Positions 21,885 through 33,493 of a stretch of 64,000 nt of DNA are shown here, one piece after another. How positions within the stretch are numbered: the first letter of the stretch is position 1; every line of letters begins with the position of its first letter. Both the position numbers and the translations under genes were made by a program. A model generated the notes under the pieces. It saw only the letters and a program-made list of their open reading frames with translations, did not search any database and was not told the origin of the DNA. The DNA lies in contig OY744613.1 of assembly GCA_963556255.1 (NCBI GenBank), positions 51,870,949 to 51,934,948 of the forward strand. Reading direction: 5' to 3'. The stretch comes from Allolobophora icterica. Its lineage: Eukaryota; Annelida; Clitellata; Crassiclitellata; Lumbricidae.

Positions 21885-22714
21885 CCCTTGAACGGTAACC
21901 TTTTTTTACACCGGTCCTCGGTAACCTGGGGTTGTTTTATACCCCCGGGGGTAACTGCTGTTGTTTGTGAGGTAGGAACTAATTTTTCTAACGATACAGT
22001 ACATCATAGGCCTAGTTTGATAATATTCTTTGTCTTTAACACGATTAGGTATTCTATGCAGAGGACTGACGTCATTACGATGACGTCATTGCGTTATTGA
22101 CATAAAACTAATTCGTCCTTTCATAGAAATTCGTGCCAATGTGCCAACAATATCACATCAGCCGTCTGTTGCTCGTGCAATGTTGTCTGTTGGGGTGCAA
22201 CCCGTGTTACTCAAACCGGAGTCGCAGAAGTCGAGAAAGCGTGGTCGATGTCATGCATGCCCCAGAAAAAAAGATATAAAAGTTGAAAACCAATGCATTG
22301 AATGTGAACAATTTGTTTGTCAGCAGCATGCTGAAAAGAAGCTAATATGTAAGAGCTGTAGGCCTACAATTGAAGATGTCTTAGCATAAGAGATAATATC
22401 ACTTGAGCTTTTGTTTGTTATCTAGATGTAAAGATATCATATGTTATTTGTTTGGATGTGGACTAAGCATTTTAGATTCTCCTTTGCAATTAGGTTTTCT
22501 TCATAACATCTCGTTTTTTGCCGCCATAATTATTGAAAATATGTTGACAGTATCCCGGGGGCCCTATGCATAATTTTTTTTTCACTTAATTTGAAGGATG
22601 GTCAATATTAGGGAAAGTCACCAAAGCGATTGTAAAAATTTCTAATACTTCCTTTAATAGCTGTAGTTACAACAATCTGGGGGTAGAAATTACCCCCAGG
22701 TTACCGTTCAAGGG
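21885..22714 (+). mobile_element. piggyBac-type element, internally deleted
   Basis: Perfect 16-bp terminal repeats CCCTTGAACGGTAACC lie at 21885-21900 and, inverted, at 22699-22714. TTAA follows the right end (22715-22718) and TTAT precedes the left (21881-21884), a one-base-changed TTAA target duplication. Block A has the uninterrupted site near 280-290. The only coding trace is the transposase C-terminus. At 830 bp it is too short to be autonomous. Confidence 0.9.
22141..22389 (+). pseudogene. piggyBac transposase C-terminal Cys-rich domain
   Basis: The 82-codon frame contains RGRCHACPRKK, QCIECEQFVCQQH and LICKSC. This is the Cys/His-rich zinc-binding domain that closes piggyBac-type transposases and binds their terminal repeats. 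The catalytic DDD domain is missing. It lies inside the TTAA-flanked element, which supports the assignment. Whether this fragment is expressed cannot be told; it is most likely the leftover of an internal deletion. Confidence 0.8.
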
Positions 22715-24405
22715 TTAAGTATGTGTACCTGTTGAAATGATGCAACACCAAGGTTTGCTGAAGCACACCTGTATCATATATTATTTAAAATTTAATTATC
22801 TATAGTACTTAATGACATTATTTTGTTAAAGTTGTTCTTTCTTAGTCATACTGCTATTATCAAACCCAGATGTAGGCCTAGATTTGTTTCAGCCGATGCT
22901 TCTGTCAGCTGCTCTTTTTACGTTGTTGCCTTTGTATTTTTTGTTATATACTTTATAAAGACACTGTGTCGTAACAAAGATGAATTGCGTCGCCCCTCTC
23001 CTTTTTCTCCGGGCTTGGGACTGGCACTTCCGGAGCATCGACTTAGCCTACGTCCATGTTCCTCTGTAGGCCTATATAAACAATGTGGTTGCCACTGACT
23101 TCGCAACAATAGAGCGCTGCTAACTACCAGCCACACACCATAATGCAATTCGGTAAATAACGAACACGAACTTTAATTGACATTTTAAGAAACGGAACTC
23201 GTCATCGTAAGCTCCAAACTTGCAAAGCGCCGCTCGAAGGTCAAGTGCAGCCTAACCACGAGCGCTAGTCAAATCAGAAGGTTTTCGAGAGAGTAATCCA
23301 AAACAGTTCCGAGTCCAGAACTAAATAAAGTAGTGTCTGAAACGGCAACAGAATGCATTTAACGTTTTCTAAATTCGAAAACGCGCGAATACGAACTGCA
23401 ACGAGTTCGTGTTCGTTACTTACGTAGCGAATTGAATTATGGGATGTACATGGTGGGTAGCATCGCTCTATTGAAGCAGTCAGTGGCAACCATGTTGTCT
23501 AAATACACACGTGCTCAGTCTGCGTGAATGCCGGAAAATTTGTCGTGTAAATATTTTCTTGTTTAAGGTATTTTAGCACCTTATTAATATCTAAAAATGC
23601 GTGCATTATATTCGGAACTTATTCCTGATCTCTTTCAACTTTCTTACCCAACAAAATCTGAGTTCTGGTTTCTGGCGGACCAGTAGGCAAATTGTTACAG
23701 AATTCATTATTTTATAGGTTTGAAATCTTTAAGTTACTTTCTTACCAATTCGGCTGTGTATGTTGTTAATCCGTAGAGAAAGAATAAGAATTAAACAGTT
23801 GTGTAAACTGCATCAAGACTAATATCAACACTCGGGTCGTTCACAGTTATTAGCATTCGTTTGAAGAATTACATTGCTATATAATATGCATAATCTGAAG
23901 CTAAATCTTCTGAATTGATCGTTTTATTTTAACATTAAATTTATTGTTTTAACTTAACAAATTTAAATATTGTTTTAACAGGGTCGTCCTTCATTAACAG
24001 AAGTAGCCTTTGATATTGAAGAGAGATGCAAGAAAGTTTACTCCTCTTGTGAAGCTCCTATTTCTATAGAGCTGACAGCAACAGACTATTTCTAGAAAAT
24101 CATCTTGGAATAAAGTAAAATTATTGAACTTAATTGTACGATAAGAATTTTGATGAGCGAAAAGCCGGACAATTTCTTTGGGCACTACAACCTATAAAAC
24201 GTTTAATAACAGCACCACAGTAAAACTATATCACATCAGGAACAAAGGAGTACCAACTTCGTTCATTCGGAACGTGAACCGATAAAGAACAAATCGCAAG
24301 GTCCTAGATACAGAGCCACTGGATTGTGGACAACAATCAATGCTTCACCAGAGAACAAAACTGTCAGATCATATATAACCTACATAAGTATTTCAAAGAG
24401 TCAAC

Positions 24406-25887
24406 ATGTGTGCCATGAATGAAAACCATCGATCAGGACTAACACAGGAATGCAAAGGAGACAAGACAAAAGAATACTTAAGAAGTTACACAGCTGAACA
24501 ACCACTTCTGTGTGATATCTGTGGAAAACTGTTTGCAACAAGTTCAGTTCTGATATACCACACAAGAATGCATACTGGAGAAAAACCATACAGGTGCGAT
24601 TTATGTGAAAAAAGTTTCATTTGGATTACTCAGTTAAATAACCATATGAGGACACACAATGGCAAGAAGCCATACATGTGCGAAGTATGTGGTGAAGATT
24701 TTGACCACCTTGTTTCTTGGAACGAACATATGAAAAGCCACAGAATCAATACTCGAGAGAAACCATTTAAATGTCACCTATGTGAGAAGTCATATGGAAA
24801 CCGTAGTAACTTGAATAGACACATGAGAATCCATACTGGACAGAAACTAAACAAATGTCAAGTGAGTCAGAAATTATTTACACATCACAGTTCTTTGATT
24901 ATGCCGAGTTTTCAAGGTGACACTGAAGAAAATACATATAAATGCAATTTAAATTCCAAGGCTTTTGCGTTCCACAATGACCTAAATAGACAATTATTAA
25001 CACATAATGGAGATACTCTGTCCAATGAAAATATAAATGACAAAGGGTTTGAACACTCATATACTGATGGTCTCGATGATAATGTGAGAAATCACACTGA
25101 CATCACTAGCAAAAAACCATACAACTGCAAAGTATGTGGCAAAGACTTTATGCAACTTAGTTCTTTGACCGGACATATGATATGCCACAGAATATTAGAT
25201 AAACCATACAAATGGGAATTCTGTGGGAATTCATTTGCTAAACAAATTGAACCAAAAAACCACATGAGGATCCACACTGGTGAAAAAAGATTCAGTTGTC
25301 AATTATGTCATAAAACTTTTTTATGGAGCAGTCGATTGAATAAGCATGTGATTGTTCACACAAGAGAGAAACCCTTCAAGTGTGAATTGTGTCAGAAAGC
25401 TTTTAGGACGAAGACGGATGTGAAGAGGCATTCAAGAATACATGCAGGAGAAAAACCATACAAATGTCACCTTTGCAAGAAATCATTTACAGACAGTAGT
25501 TATTTGGATAGACATGTGACTATCCATACTGGAAAGAAACTAAACAAATGTGAACCGAGTCAGAAACTGCTTACACATCAAATTTCTTTGATTAAACAGA
25601 GTTTGCAAGCTCACATTCGAAAGAAAAGTGATTTATGCCACACCGGAATTGAAAGTGTAGATAATCTGAGTAGCCATGCGATAACACACACAGAAGATAA
25701 GCAAGATGTGGATGTTGTCGGACATCGCTTGTCATTTGTTTCGGATTTTGAGCCTTTCCTGGTTAAACCATTTGGATGTGGAATCTGTAACGAAATGTTT
25801 GCAACAGAGAAAGAATTTCTAGAGCACTGTTGTGAGGTTTGTTGTGTTCCTGTTGAAAGTGACTTTGCAGCTTCATTTGAAGATTAG
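24406..25887 (+). CDS. C2H2 zinc-finger protein with many decayed fingers
   Basis: This has 493 residues from ATG 24406. The N-terminus (MNENHRSG...) resembles that of the gene at 28078-29367. About eight intact C2H2 fingers are mixed with five degenerate ones: some have lost Cys (CQVSQKLF, CEPSQKLL, YKWEFCG) and some have lost His. A finger plus degenerate-finger pair is duplicated internally (residues about 125-170 and 350-400, both with KCHLC...NKC..SQKL). The C-terminus keeps the family module GCGICNEMFATEKEF...HCCEVC and the acidic DFAASFED end. It is probably transcribed from block C's 5' module: acceptor at 23981, 5' UTR exon 23982-24405. The ORF is uninterrupted. Confidence 0.85.
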   Translation: MCAMNENHRSGLTQECKGDKTKEYLRSYTAEQPLLCDICGKLFATSSVLIYHTRMHTGEKPYRCDLCEKSFIWITQLNNHMRTHNGKKPYMCEVCGEDFDHLVSWNEHMKSHRINTREKPFKCHLCEKSYGNRSNLNRHMRIHTGQKLNKCQVSQKLFTHHSSLIMPSFQGDTEENTYKCNLNSKAFAFHNDLNRQLLTHNGDTLSNENINDKGFEHSYTDGLDDNVRNHTDITSKKPYNCKVCGKDFMQLSSLTGHMICHRILDKPYKWEFCGNSFAKQIEPKNHMRIHTGEKRFSCQLCHKTFLWSSRLNKHVIVHTREKPFKCELCQKAFRTKTDVKRHSRIHAGEKPYKCHLCKKSFTDSSYLDRHVTIHTGKKLNKCEPSQKLLTHQISLIKQSLQAHIRKKSDLCHTGIESVDNLSSHAITHTEDKQDVDVVGHRLSFVSDFEPFLVKPFGCGICNEMFATEKEFLEHCCEVCCVPVESDFAASFED

Positions 25888-26151
25888 GTACAAAGTTACA
25901 TTCCTTTGTAAATACTATCAAACGGACTCTATTGCAAGACATGGTATGAAAGACAACTACTAATTGTGTATTAGTATCTTTTATTGTTTTCTATTGGTGA
26001 GTCAACGTTGAAATGTCCTTTTCAGTTTGAGAACTTGTCTTAGTTATGCTAAGGTATAAGGTATACTACTTAGCAGACTGTTTCTAATGGTTGTTTCTCC
26101 AATCCATGGATGACTTCAAATGATGACCTGTTGGAACATAAGCAGTTGAAA
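25888..26151. other. 3' flank, no gene seen
   Basis: AT-rich 3' flank of the zinc-finger gene. No second gene was recognised. Confidence 0.4.
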
Positions 26152-26420
<269 letters not shown>

Positions 26421-26654
26421 GGAAAATGGAACAGTTTTTGTACTAAGAAATTGTAGTGTGCATTGATTATTTTAAAGTGTATAATTTCTGATGTAATTTT
26501 GTTTGATCGTCTGGTTTATTAGAAAAATTAGCAAAACAAAAATAAACTTCAAGCAGAGTTTAAAGTTTAACTGTTTCTGTTGTAATTTAATGTTTCTTTT
26601 AGTTCTATTTATAGCATAACATGAAAAAAATAGTTATTAAACTGATTCTTATTC

Positions 26655-26935
26655 TAGTTTGAGCTATATTTTCATTGCTCATCCAGCTTCTAGTTTGAAT
26701 TTTACAACATGTTTTCATTGATCAAGTAGTTGATAGTAAAATTCAAACATAGCTAGAAGCTGGACGGCTGGTGAAAATATAGCTCAAACTATAGGGTGGA
26801 TGGCCAATAAAAAAATATAGCTCAAACTAGAAGCTGGATGGCCGATGATAATATGGCTCAAACTAGAAGCTGGATTATCGTTGAATATATAACTGAAACT
26901 AGAAGCTGGATTATCATTGAATAGATAACTGATCT
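26655..26935. repeat. Dispersed 33-bp minisatellite arranged as an inverted repeat
   Basis: Monomers of the form CTAGAAGCTGGAT...GAAAATATAGCTCAAA occur inverted at 26655-26715 and then directly four or more times from 26738. The outer arms pair around a short spacer. The monomer is the same as in the 648-bp TIR element (8541-9118) and at 31105-31215. Confidence 0.75.
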
Positions 26936-28077
26936 ATACAGATATTTGTTAACCCATCATGGAGATACTCGTTACAAAGGATTTGAAAGTTGAGCGCAAT
27001 GATTCTCATCATGCTTTGACTTACATAATATTTTCTGTGCTTAGCAGGCGTGTTCCCAATGGGCTGCGTTCCTACCAATAAAATTCGACCACAACGGAAA
27101 CACCAATCCCCACTTTCTTATGCAGCATGGGCGGCGATCTAGGGGGGGACATGTCCCCCCCACCTTTAAGAGTGGGGGACACTCCATGCATTTGCCCCCC
27201 ACCTTTTGAAGAAAGACCAACAAAGCCTGAGAAATGTAATTGCGCGTGAGGGTTTTCGCAGCTTTTTGGCAGATTTTGTGACGAAACGAGGTAAAAATCG
27301 AAATTTTGAGGAGAAGTGCCCCCCAAAATTACGAGAAAGAAGAAGGAATTCGTGTTAAAAAAGAATTAAAAGCATCTAGAGGAAATTGTAAATGATAGAA
27401 AGAAAGGGTTATAGTGTTATCTGTTGGGAGATGGGGAAAAAAGCAGTAAAACGTGGTGAATGACTAAAAAAAAAGGTCATCAGGTTTTTTTGTGAGATGA
27501 AATGGAACAAATTTTCGGCGAAAATGAAATTGGAAAAAGTTTAAAGTGGCGGGGAAAAAAAGAGAGGAGAGTGCAAGAAAAAGTTTTAAAAAAGAGGCGA
27601 AGGACTAAAAAAAAACACCTACACAAGAACCCCTATCAGGCAGCATCCTTGCCTTTTCTGTGTGCCTTAGTGTGTACTGTTCGAACTATTAGATACGTTA
27701 TTATCTGACATTATTCGATACATTATTAGCCGACGCTATTATATACGTTACAACTAACGTCACAGTGCTACATAGCATAAATAATTATGGACGTTGAATG
27801 TACATATTACCACATTTCTAATGACGTGAGTTTCTCTCTTCAGTAAATCGGAAAATCAAATGATTATCAGATAAACCAGAATATTCTATACTTGCACAGA
27901 TATCTTGTAATGCTAAGAGTCTTCCACTGGAACACCGTACAGGCACATGGTAATAATTCAACAACAATATTAGGATGTGATCATGGAAACTTTAGTAAAT
28001 TAAGGAAAAGCACTGTCTGAAACAAACTTGTTATTAGCTTACAGAAGTCCTAGTTAAAAATAATTTTTAGAATTTTA
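26936..28077. other. Gene-free; carries a GGCGGCGATC-type repeat
   Basis: At 27126-27345 is a copy of the repeat that starts CATGGGCGGCGATC, with C-rich words (TGTCCCCCCCACCTTTAAGA) shared with 39913-40137. Its right end is not clear. The rest shows no gene; the A-rich ORF at 27502-27708 is not credible. Confidence 0.5.
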
Positions 28078-29367
28078 TTAAATCACACAATTCTGTTTCT
28101 GATCTTCAAAAAACAATGCAATGTCAACTTCCACTGGAGAATAACAGAACTGATAACAGTGTTCCGTAAATTCTTTTTCGATTTCAAACATTTCACCACA
28201 GATGCCACAACCATATCGTTTCACAAGGAAAGGCTCAACATCACAATGAGATGATTTATGATTTCCAAATACTTTAACATCTTGCTTTTCTCCTGCGTGT
28301 GTTATGCCTTTACTAACCAGATGATCAACAGATTCAGAATTGCATGCTTTCACTCCAGGTCGAGTCCTCATGTGTTCATTTGGAGCATTCATGTTATCAG
28401 AAGCTTTATCCACTAGTTTGCCTTTGAGAATTTTTCCTTGATTGTGAGTTACTAAATGTTTATTTAGACTACTCTTCCTTGGAAATGCCTTCTGACATAA
28501 TTGGCATATATACGGTTTATCTCCCGTGTGGATTCTCATGTGACCCTTCAGAAATGTAGAAAGTGTAAATGATCTACCACATAGCAGACATTTGAAGGGT
28601 TTATCTCCTGAATGTATTCTTGAATGCTTCTTTAGGTCACTTTTGTGCGCAAACACTTTGTCGCATAGTTCACACTTAAATGGTTTTTCTCCGGTGTGGA
28701 CTATCATATGATCTTTCAAATAACTAGGCTTAGTAAAGGCTTTGTCACATTGGTTACATGCGTGGGGTCTTTCTCCTGAGTGGGTTCTTGTATGCTGAAT
28801 CAGGACACTACTGGACACAAAAGCTTTGCTGCATAATTCACACTTAAATGGTCTTTCCCCGGTGTGGATTCTCACATGAACTTTCAATTGACTACTCCAT
28901 GTAAAAGATCTTTGACAAACATCACATTTGTATGGTTTCTCACCTGCAGTGTGGTTTCTCATGTGATCCTTCAAGTAACTACCATTGGTAAATGATTTGT
29001 CACATATGTGACATTTATGGGGTTTCCCCTCGTGAATTCTTGAATGCCTCACCAGGCCTTTACTGTTAGCAAATGACTTGCCACATAATTCACAGATGAA
29101 TGGTTTCTTTCCAGTGTGGATTGCTAAATGTCGATTCATGTCACTGCTCCACACAAAAGATTTGTCGCAAAATTCACATTTGTATGGTTTGTCTCCAGTG
29201 TGGATTATTGTGTGGTATTTTAACTTTGATCTTTTTGTAAACACTTTCCCACATACTTTGCACTTGTGTGGACTTTTATATGCACGTATTTTCACATTGT
29301 CATCCGTCTTGACCCTGCAATATTCTTTTATTTTTCCTAACTGAGACAAACCTGGTTCCTCATTCAT
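28078..29367 (-). CDS. C2H2 zinc-finger protein, 10 fingers
   Basis: This has 429 residues from ATG 29367 and is a probable nuclear DNA-binding factor. Ten C2H2 fingers span about residues 34-315, all with intact Cys2His2 ligands. One linker is shortened (HEGKPHKC) and one extended by a residue (HTAGEKP). A degenerate finger and spacer follow, then the family C-terminal module YGCGICGEMFEIEKEF...HCYQFC (a C2HC finger) and an acidic end. A TTCTTCACAG acceptor-like signal at about 29481-29490 on the minus strand would start this exon at 29480. The nearest relatives are the plus-strand gene at 24406 and the tandem array from 33.5 kb. No disruption was seen. Confidence 0.9.
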   Translation of the reverse strand: MNEEPGLSQLGKIKEYCRVKTDDNVKIRAYKSPHKCKVCGKVFTKRSKLKYHTIIHTGDKPYKCEFCDKSFVWSSDMNRHLAIHTGKKPFICELCGKSFANSKGLVRHSRIHEGKPHKCHICDKSFTNGSYLKDHMRNHTAGEKPYKCDVCQRSFTWSSQLKVHVRIHTGERPFKCELCSKAFVSSSVLIQHTRTHSGERPHACNQCDKAFTKPSYLKDHMIVHTGEKPFKCELCDKVFAHKSDLKKHSRIHSGDKPFKCLLCGRSFTLSTFLKGHMRIHTGDKPYICQLCQKAFPRKSSLNKHLVTHNQGKILKGKLVDKASDNMNAPNEHMRTRPGVKACNSESVDHLVSKGITHAGEKQDVKVFGNHKSSHCDVEPFLVKRYGCGICGEMFEIEKEFTEHCYQFCYSPVEVDIALFFEDQKQNCVI

Positions 29368-29814
29368 GGCTCACAGAAGGTGAAAAATTTCAGTTTTTTC
29401 TTGCAATTGTAAATGATTCCTGAAATTCTCGAGTTGATTTTTCACGTTCCTTTAGACACCAGTTGTTTTTTTTATAATTTCTGTGAAGAAAATAAGTTGG
29501 TGTTTAACAAATACTGCGACTTACTTGCTTTTAAATGTCATATTTAATACAGCAATACCTAAAAAGATTCTCCAGATTCTACATCGTATAGAAATGAAAG
29601 TTAATTTTAAAGACACAATTACAACTCACAAAGTTTTAGTAAACTTACAGTAATTGAGTGTTTTCAATTTCAGTTTGGGATGTAATCCCTTAGCATAACT
29701 GTTGCTGAAATGAATTGGATTAATTTATTCATATATAGAAACAAAGTTATTCCCTTGATTACTTGGCCAAACAGAAGCGTGATCCAGAGATGAAATGGTA
29801 ACTACCTAAATCTT
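29368..29814. other. 5' flank of the minus-strand zinc-finger gene
   Basis: AT-rich. It holds a 5' UTR part and probable intron (acceptor near 29481), with no other gene seen. Confidence 0.4.
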
Positions 29815-29910
29815 TTACTTCTCCTAACTAAGATTAACCCAGCTTCTCATCAATGACCCAGAGTAGGTGAAAATTTTGATTATTTTATTGGAATTGTGAA
29901 TCAAATTCTA
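29815..29910 (-). pseudogene. Duplicated 5' coding fragment of the adjacent zinc-finger gene
   Basis: This matches 29335-29440, the start-codon region of the zinc-finger gene, with substitutions (CCTAACTAAGATTAACCCAG against CCTAACTGAGACAAACCTGG). It is a local partial duplication with no fingers attached. Confidence 0.5.
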
Positions 29911-31031
29911 ATAAACATCAAATAAAGTCAAAATATATCCAGAAATATATCCAGAAAACAAACAAAATTTAATTGTCAACCGTTGCATACAAAAGTATTA
30001 ATGCGTGTATACAATACAATATATCGTTTTTCCTCTCCAACCTTGCTCACAGCCTTTCCTGATTTTCTTTATCATATGATATAACTCATATAGTTTGGTT
30101 AAAATGTTGTTGATGATAATATGATGATGAAGAAGATTGTGATAATGATGATGATAATGAGCAATACTCGTCAACATTTGTTGGATTCTGTCCCTGGATT
30201 GGACTGAGTTTTCAACTGAATTTCAGTAACTGTTGGAGTATCGCGAGTTCATCCTCATGTGAAATATTTTATTGGTGACCTTAATATCCATAATACAGAC
30301 GATCATTCACTAAAACATAATTTCTATGCAGACAATACTCCAACTAATAATTAATTCGACAGTTTATCTTGTCATTATTTCACGCAACTGTTGTCCATTC
30401 CTATAGTAAATTTGCTAGTCGTAATATATTGAAGTTACTAACTAGCATTAACGTTATAAATATGATTACGATTATGATGTTACTGTAGTCTATTGTCTTC
30501 CATATCGCCATTTTCATAACGCATCAGTCAAATGCTGATTAGATTGAAACCGTCATCCAAAATTCTATTCCGTTTCAAAATTACTCTTCATGACGTCTTT
30601 AAAATTATGTTCACTAATGAAGATGAGCAGGTCACTTTAAATCTAGACAGAAGTCTAATTTCACGGATATTTCGTATGCACAACAGATTGCACAAGAGTT
30701 GGAGAATTTACTGAAGATTTACGATAAATGCAAATTAAATAAAGAATAAATAAAACAAATTATATTAGCAGTATACAAACACATGAAAGCAAGACTAAGT
30801 AAACCCAGCTAACGAGAGGAATTCGTAGATTTGTTTATCATCTTTTTTCGACTTCCTTAAAATGGCGTCGATTTAACTTCCATGGACTATTATAATATGT
30901 GTTGGAGGTTGGAACGAATATGAATTATCGTGTCCTCTTCCGATTGAATTGAACAATACGTACTCTGTGTACATTGCGTACGTCACCTATTTAGTCCGGG
31001 ATACGGAAATTTCGCCCCCGAAAGACTCGCT
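29911..31031. other. No gene seen
   Basis: AT-rich, with a GAT-rich patch near 30110-30165 and no credible ORF. GC-rich TTTCGCCCCC words begin near 31010. Confidence 0.4.
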
Positions 31032-31263
31032 CCCGGAAGATTCGCCCCCGACATTTCGCCCCCGGGAAGATTCAACCCCCTCGGAAGTTTCGCATCCGGG
31101 ATCTATGATGAAAACGTAACTAAGACTAGAAGCTGGATTAGCGATGAAAATGTAACTAGAAGACTAGAAGCGGGCTTTATGATGAAAATGTAACTAAGAC
31201 TAGAAGCTGGATCGACGGGGCGAAACTTCCGGGGGGCGAAATGTCGGGGGCGAATCTTCCGGG
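31032..31263. mobile_element. GC-rich inverted-repeat element with minisatellite core
   Basis: 31032-31063 and 31232-31263 are exact 32-bp inverted copies (CCCGGAAGATTCGCCCCCGA...). Shorter GGAAGTTTCGC-type words extend the symmetry inward, and imperfect repeats extend it outward to about 30994 and 31275. The core (about 31105-31215) is three monomers of the GAAGCTGGATTAGCGATGAA minisatellite. Outer boundaries and any target duplication are not resolved. Probably a non-autonomous DNA element. Confidence 0.65.
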
Positions 31264-33493
31264 GGCGAAAAGTCCTAGAACCATTTATTCCAGCAGGCTG
31301 CGTCAATTTTTCACCCGTTAAAGAAAAAAGAGACTTGCTAGTGTAACTACACCAAAATAATCTGCAGACTTCGAAAAGAGGCAAGCCAGTACACATGCAA
31401 TAAAATAGACCTACTCATGAGCTTCCAAAATGTACACCTATCGACCGTCAGCGTGCAAACCCACACTTAGGCCTACTGCTAGGAAAAATATCTTTCGTCT
31501 GTCTGTATAATCGTGATCACCCTTGTTTGATCCCTGTGCTGTGTAGCCCCCGAAATCAAAACAGCAACAATTTTTGTCATCAGCCAAGTAGCCTAAGGCT
31601 CCTCTTTCATGCCAACTTCGTGAAATTAGGCCTACGCTCACAACTTGTCGCTATTCTTCATCGGGATGCTATGTCGCTTCTTGGAATGCTCGGTTAGTGT
31701 TTCATAAATGAGCCGCCATCCAGAAACATATAACGTCTGAAAATCTATACATTTTTATAATTACTGAGACGTTTCATGTATCATCATACTTTTCAGGACT
31801 CGATCATTGCCTCCAGCCGAATGAGATTACGATTACGATTACGATTACGATTACGATTGCCTCCTAACTGTAAGTTCATGGAGAAAGACCGACCACTCTC
31901 AGCCATGCGGTGTCCCAAATCTTTCTGGGTATCTCGGCGGTATCTGTATATAATAAACTGGAAGATTCACTTTGATAAAATTTATACATTTAAAACTAGA
32001 CTCAATTATTCTCCAAGTGCTATGATTATAACCACTTCATTGCAAAGCGTCCTTTGACGACGCTGCTTGAGGCGCGTTATAAATATATTAGTTGTGCTGC
32101 ATTGTATACATGTAGGATCTCCAGGAAGACATAGGCCCTAGACTTAGTGTTCGAATGACGAAAACTCACGTATCAAGTGTTTATGTTTCGTATTGTTTTG
32201 ATTATTATTACATAATTGCACAGTACCGGGTACTGTGGTATAAAGAAATCAAGTCAGGTTTATATTAGCACGAAATTATATTTAATCGAAAGAGGGCAGC
32301 AATGGCACTCAGTTTGAAATCCAACTTCTTTTAATTGTTTTTTTCTTTCTGCGCTACGCCATTTTGAGAACTCCACAAATAAGACATCTCTCCTTCAAAC
32401 TTCCCTCTTACTTCGGTATGATTTAGTATTATCTTCAGTTTTTCCTTTTTTTTCACGCGAATAAAGTTTGTTCCCGTCAAATTTTAATTACTTGCCCACG
32501 ATCGTCTGCAAATCCTAATCCCGTCTGTGTTTAGGGTTAGAAGGCACGTAAACGGGACCTTTACTGAATCACTCTTTAGCAGCTGCGCTGTCTTCTCTCT
32601 CTGGCAAAAAGAAATGTTCAGTTTACGGGCAACGGTGGTGAGGGATTTCGATTACATGTTGCATTTTGGGTTTAAAATAGAGTGGTAGAGACTGCTTCAG
32701 TATTAGATCAAGATTTAAGATTAAGAGAAACTACTCGAGTGTGACAAACACTAGAAGAGAATATATGACTAAACTTTCTGCAGGGAAAGAAATGATCAGC
32801 GAGTAAGGGATATGGTTTTTTTAGATTGGTTGTCATAATTTGACAGGGTGAAACTTGTTTTAAACAGTTCCAATTTTTATAGTTTGGAAATCTCCGCTTA
32901 AATGCGGCAGTTATGCCAATGCTCCAGCCAAATGAACCTTCAGTTTTGGGAAAAAATGATACTACAGTGTCGAATGAATATGATCTTTTATCCTTTATTG
33001 TTAAGAATCTAATTTCTCTATCCAAAACATAGTGTAACAATGCTCTAAGCCTTCGGAAATGTAAACACCCATATCGTTGAAATTGAATTTTTTTTTAAAA
33101 TTCTGTTTACAATTTTTCTATGCATGCAGCGTTTCTAACTCCATAGTGCAAATGTGTGAAATTTCAGGCAAATTCCGGATAATTTGGTTTAGGAATTACA
33201 ATATTTATTGCTAAATATTTGTTTAACAGGAACTGCTTTCACTGACAGGAATATATATCTGATCGCTCCATGAATGTTAAGAATCACCGCCAGAGAACTT
33301 GAAGAAAGTTTCAGAAACACAAAAAGATTGACACAAATTGTCATGATTTCTCAGAAAATTTATCCATTACATAAGATAAAAATCTGCTTACAGAAGTTCT
33401 AGTTTTTGAGGTAGAATACACTTTGCTTATACTGAAATTAGAATTCATATAAGGTAAAAACCTAATGCTGTACTATTGAAGAGAACTATTCGT
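31264..33493. other. 5' module of the tandem zinc-finger array, first copy
   Basis: Much of this stretch recurs upstream of the other array genes: TTACTTGCCCACGATCGTCT at about 32489 (also about 36869 and 50056), CTGCTTTCACTGACAG near 33233 (also 46615 and 50769). A CGATTA hexamer repeat lies at 31822-31856. TTGTTTAACAG at 33219-33229 is a conserved acceptor-like signal, so the last exon probably begins at 33230. No other gene was seen; promoter position is not resolved. Confidence 0.5.

Larger units (their letters stand above)
21588..24348 (+). repeat. Paralogous block C: promoter/5'-exon module of the plus-strand gene
   Basis: This matches block A positions 1-1950 and 3715-4010, interrupted here by the piggyBac remnant at 21885-22714. 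It begins TTTAACCCTCGAATGCCCAA, also found at 53381. A TATA-like TTTATAAAG lies at about 22953. AAG/GTATTT at 23565-23573 looks like a splice donor, and TTTTAACAG at 23973-23981 an acceptor, giving a candidate 414-nt intron. The similarity ends near 24348, just before the zinc-finger gene. Confidence 0.6.

Noticed and set aside
31822..31856. CGATTA repeat as a possible interstitial telomere
   Set aside because: Not the animal TTAGGG unit, only about five copies, and inserted in a word shared with 36310 and 41478.
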